A stretch of 64,000 nucleotides of DNA, taken from NCBI GenBank assembly GCA_016294165.1, contig JAEDCM010000002.1, forward strand, positions 32,844 through 96,843, read 5' to 3'. The notes below the pieces were generated by a model. It did not search any database. It was not told where the DNA came from and saw only the letters and a list, made by a program, of their open reading frames with translations. The translations under genes were made by a program, and so were the position numbers. Every line of letters begins with the position of its first letter. Position 1 is the first letter of the stretch. This DNA comes from Anaeroplasmataceae bacterium. GTDB taxonomy: Bacteria; Bacillota_I; Bacilli_A; Acholeplasmatales; JAEDCM01. This document shows positions 62,939 to 64,000 of the stretch, one piece after another.

Positions 62939-63415
62939 ATGGAAAAGTATAAAGAAGCAGAGTTAAAATTAAATAAGTTTTCTGTTCCAACACATTTTCA
63001 CGATATGTCAGTTATTAATATGAAGTTTTCAAATGATAACCTCGTAGTAAGATTTTCGTTAGCAAAATATTTAGACGAGTTTGATATTTTGGAGGATGAT
63101 AATCATTTAGCCATTTTAGAAGTTAAATATGATGGTGTTAATATTAGTAAAATTGATTTACATGGTGTTATTAATTTTAAGGGATTAGGTGTTTTAAGAT
63201 TGACTGATATTAATGATATCATTGAAATTAATTTATATAATGATAAATATGATTGTTATTTTAATACTGCTTTTACATGTAAAAGATTTAATTGGAAAGT
63301 AATAGATATTATAACGACTGATGAGTATTATAATTTCCGTGATGAAATGTCAAAAAATACTGAATCTTTATTTGAAATTCAAAAGTATGATGGACCAAAG
63401 TGGTCAAAAATTTAA
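62939..63415 (+). CDS. Putative immunity protein for the second module
   Basis: This 158-residue acidic protein is nine bases after the truncated toxin-like frame, with TAGGAGAA upstream. Its blocks SVPTHFHDMSVINMKFSNDN, LVVRFSL and CKRFNWKVIDIITTDEY align in order with those of the protein at 60848, so the two are likely homologous. It has no signal peptide or membrane helix. Immunity is inferred from position. Confidence 0.6.
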   Translation: MEKYKEAELKLNKFSVPTHFHDMSVINMKFSNDNLVVRFSLAKYLDEFDILEDDNHLAILEVKYDGVNISKIDLHGVINFKGLGVLRLTDINDIIEINLYNDKYDCYFNTAFTCKRFNWKVIDIITTDEYYNFRDEMSKNTESLFEIQKYDGPKWSKI

Positions 63416-63501
63416 AAATTAAAGAATTGAATCATTTATATAGAAAAAAAGATGTTTGATAGTTTAGATGTTTAAAAGTTAAAAGAAATGAGAGAAAAAT
63501 T

Positions 63502-63861
63502 ATGATTAGTAAGTTTGGATTATATATAAGAAAAATAAGAGAAAAAGAAAATGATTCATTAAGACAAATGGCTATAAAATTAGGTATTTCAGCAACCTTT
63601 TTATCAGCTATGGAGGTTGGAAGGAAGCAAATTCCATTAGAGTATGTAGAAAAAATCAAAGGAATATATGACTTAACCAAAGAACAAGTAATGGAATTAG
63701 AGGATAGCATTTATGAAACAAATGAACGCCTTCCAATTGAGTTAGCACTTATGAATGATGCTCAAAAAGATGTATCTTTAATGTTTGCTAGAAAAATAAA
63801 AACTGCTGATGAAAAATTATTGGAAAAACTGAAGGAAGCATTATTAAATGAAGAAAACTAA
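63502..63861 (+). CDS. XRE-family transcriptional regulator
   Basis: This 119-residue protein has a lambda-repressor-type HTH in its first 70 residues (IRKIREKENDSLRQMAIKLG, ISATFLSAMEVGRKQIP) and a helical C-terminal tail. The regulator is followed by an ImmA/IrrE-like start overlapping its end by 14 bases. That order is typical of repressor-protease pairs of integrative elements, and also of HigA-like systems. Confidence 0.85.
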   Translation: MISKFGLYIRKIREKENDSLRQMAIKLGISATFLSAMEVGRKQIPLEYVEKIKGIYDLTKEQVMELEDSIYETNERLPIELALMNDAQKDVSLMFARKIKTADEKLLEKLKEALLNEEN

Positions 63862-63958
63862 TCCACTAAAAATTGTAGAAATTGAAAATATTGCTAATAA
63901 AGTAAGAAGAGAATTTGGTGTTTCACTGGATTCTCCTTTTCCCATTTTAGGAACATAA
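63848..63958 (+). pseudogene. Truncated ImmA/IrrE-like protein start
   Basis: The 36-codon frame (IVEIENIANKVRREFGVSLD, SPFPILGT) looks like the first helix of an ImmA/IrrE-type metalloprotease and then stops at TAA (63956-63958). The HExxH part is not reached. Downstream bases up to the window end hold a small inverted repeat CTCGG/CCGAG. It may be interrupted by another element whose body lies outside the window. Confidence 0.55.
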
Positions 63959-64000
63959 AGCGGGAATCCTCGGTTATTAAATTTCCGAGATGAAAGCATA

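Overview
The window reads as chromosome from a low-GC, spore-forming Bacillota, most likely the Bacilli/Erysipelotrichia side. The grounds are: strong AT bias, TGA used as a stop, AGGAGG-type ribosome binding sites, TTGACA/TATAAT promoters, T-box leaders, sporulation genes (spoIIQ-like, spoIIID, gerW, a YjcZ-type peptide) and gene orders shared with Bacillus subtilis (atpDC-ywzB...spoIIQ-spoIIID; walJ-rlmH; ytfI-gerW...ytxK-ackA; dnaE...pfkA-pyk). I cannot name the genus.

1-13.4 kb: the end of the F1Fo ATP synthase operon (atpD is cut by the window start), a ywzB-spoIIQ-spoIIID sporulation block, a convergent yigZ, cca-yhaM, a 1044-residue lipoprotein on the minus strand, a 30-residue spore peptide, walJ-rlmH, an acetyltransferase, a DUF2156 protein and rimO. 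13.4-22.3 kb holds two amino-acid biosynthesis operons with classical RNA control. A Met-type T-box precedes metY-metA. A Tyr/Phe-rich leader peptide with tandem terminators precedes the aromatic operon aroF-tyrA-aroB-aroA-chorismate mutase-aroE-aroC.

22.3-35.2 kb: a membrane protein of unknown function, nfnAB, tRNA-Asp and tRNA-Pro, a macrodomain protein, an NAD synthetase carrying a Phd/YefM-like antitoxin domain at its N-terminus, gltX, proS, a CPA2-type antiporter, a YidD-MnmM (YtqB) fusion, and the ytfI-gerW pair. 35.3-56.8 kb: ytxK-ackA, an LTA-synthase-like sulfatase, a surface protein with Ig-like repeats, dnaE-pfkA-pyk, degV, a T-box with apparent Val specifier before ilvB-ilvN, murE (minus strand), a lipid kinase, uvrB, L-serine dehydratase and an RlmD/RumA-type methyltransferase.

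56.8-64 kb is an accessory region. It has a truncated 7TM sensor remnant, small orphan proteins, a DUF4417 protein, a frameshifted DUF4926 gene, a Fic protein with its own helix-turn-helix, and two related putative toxin/immunity modules. One toxin has lost its 5' end at a complete IS3-family element (IRs and a likely -1 frameshift site visible). The region ends with an XRE regulator followed by an ImmA/IrrE-like ORF that stops after 36 codons.

The observations most worth following are the Phd-NAD synthetase fusion, the YidD-MnmM fusion, the aromatic-operon attenuator and the duplicated toxin/immunity modules. All functional statements come from reading the sequence; no database search was run.
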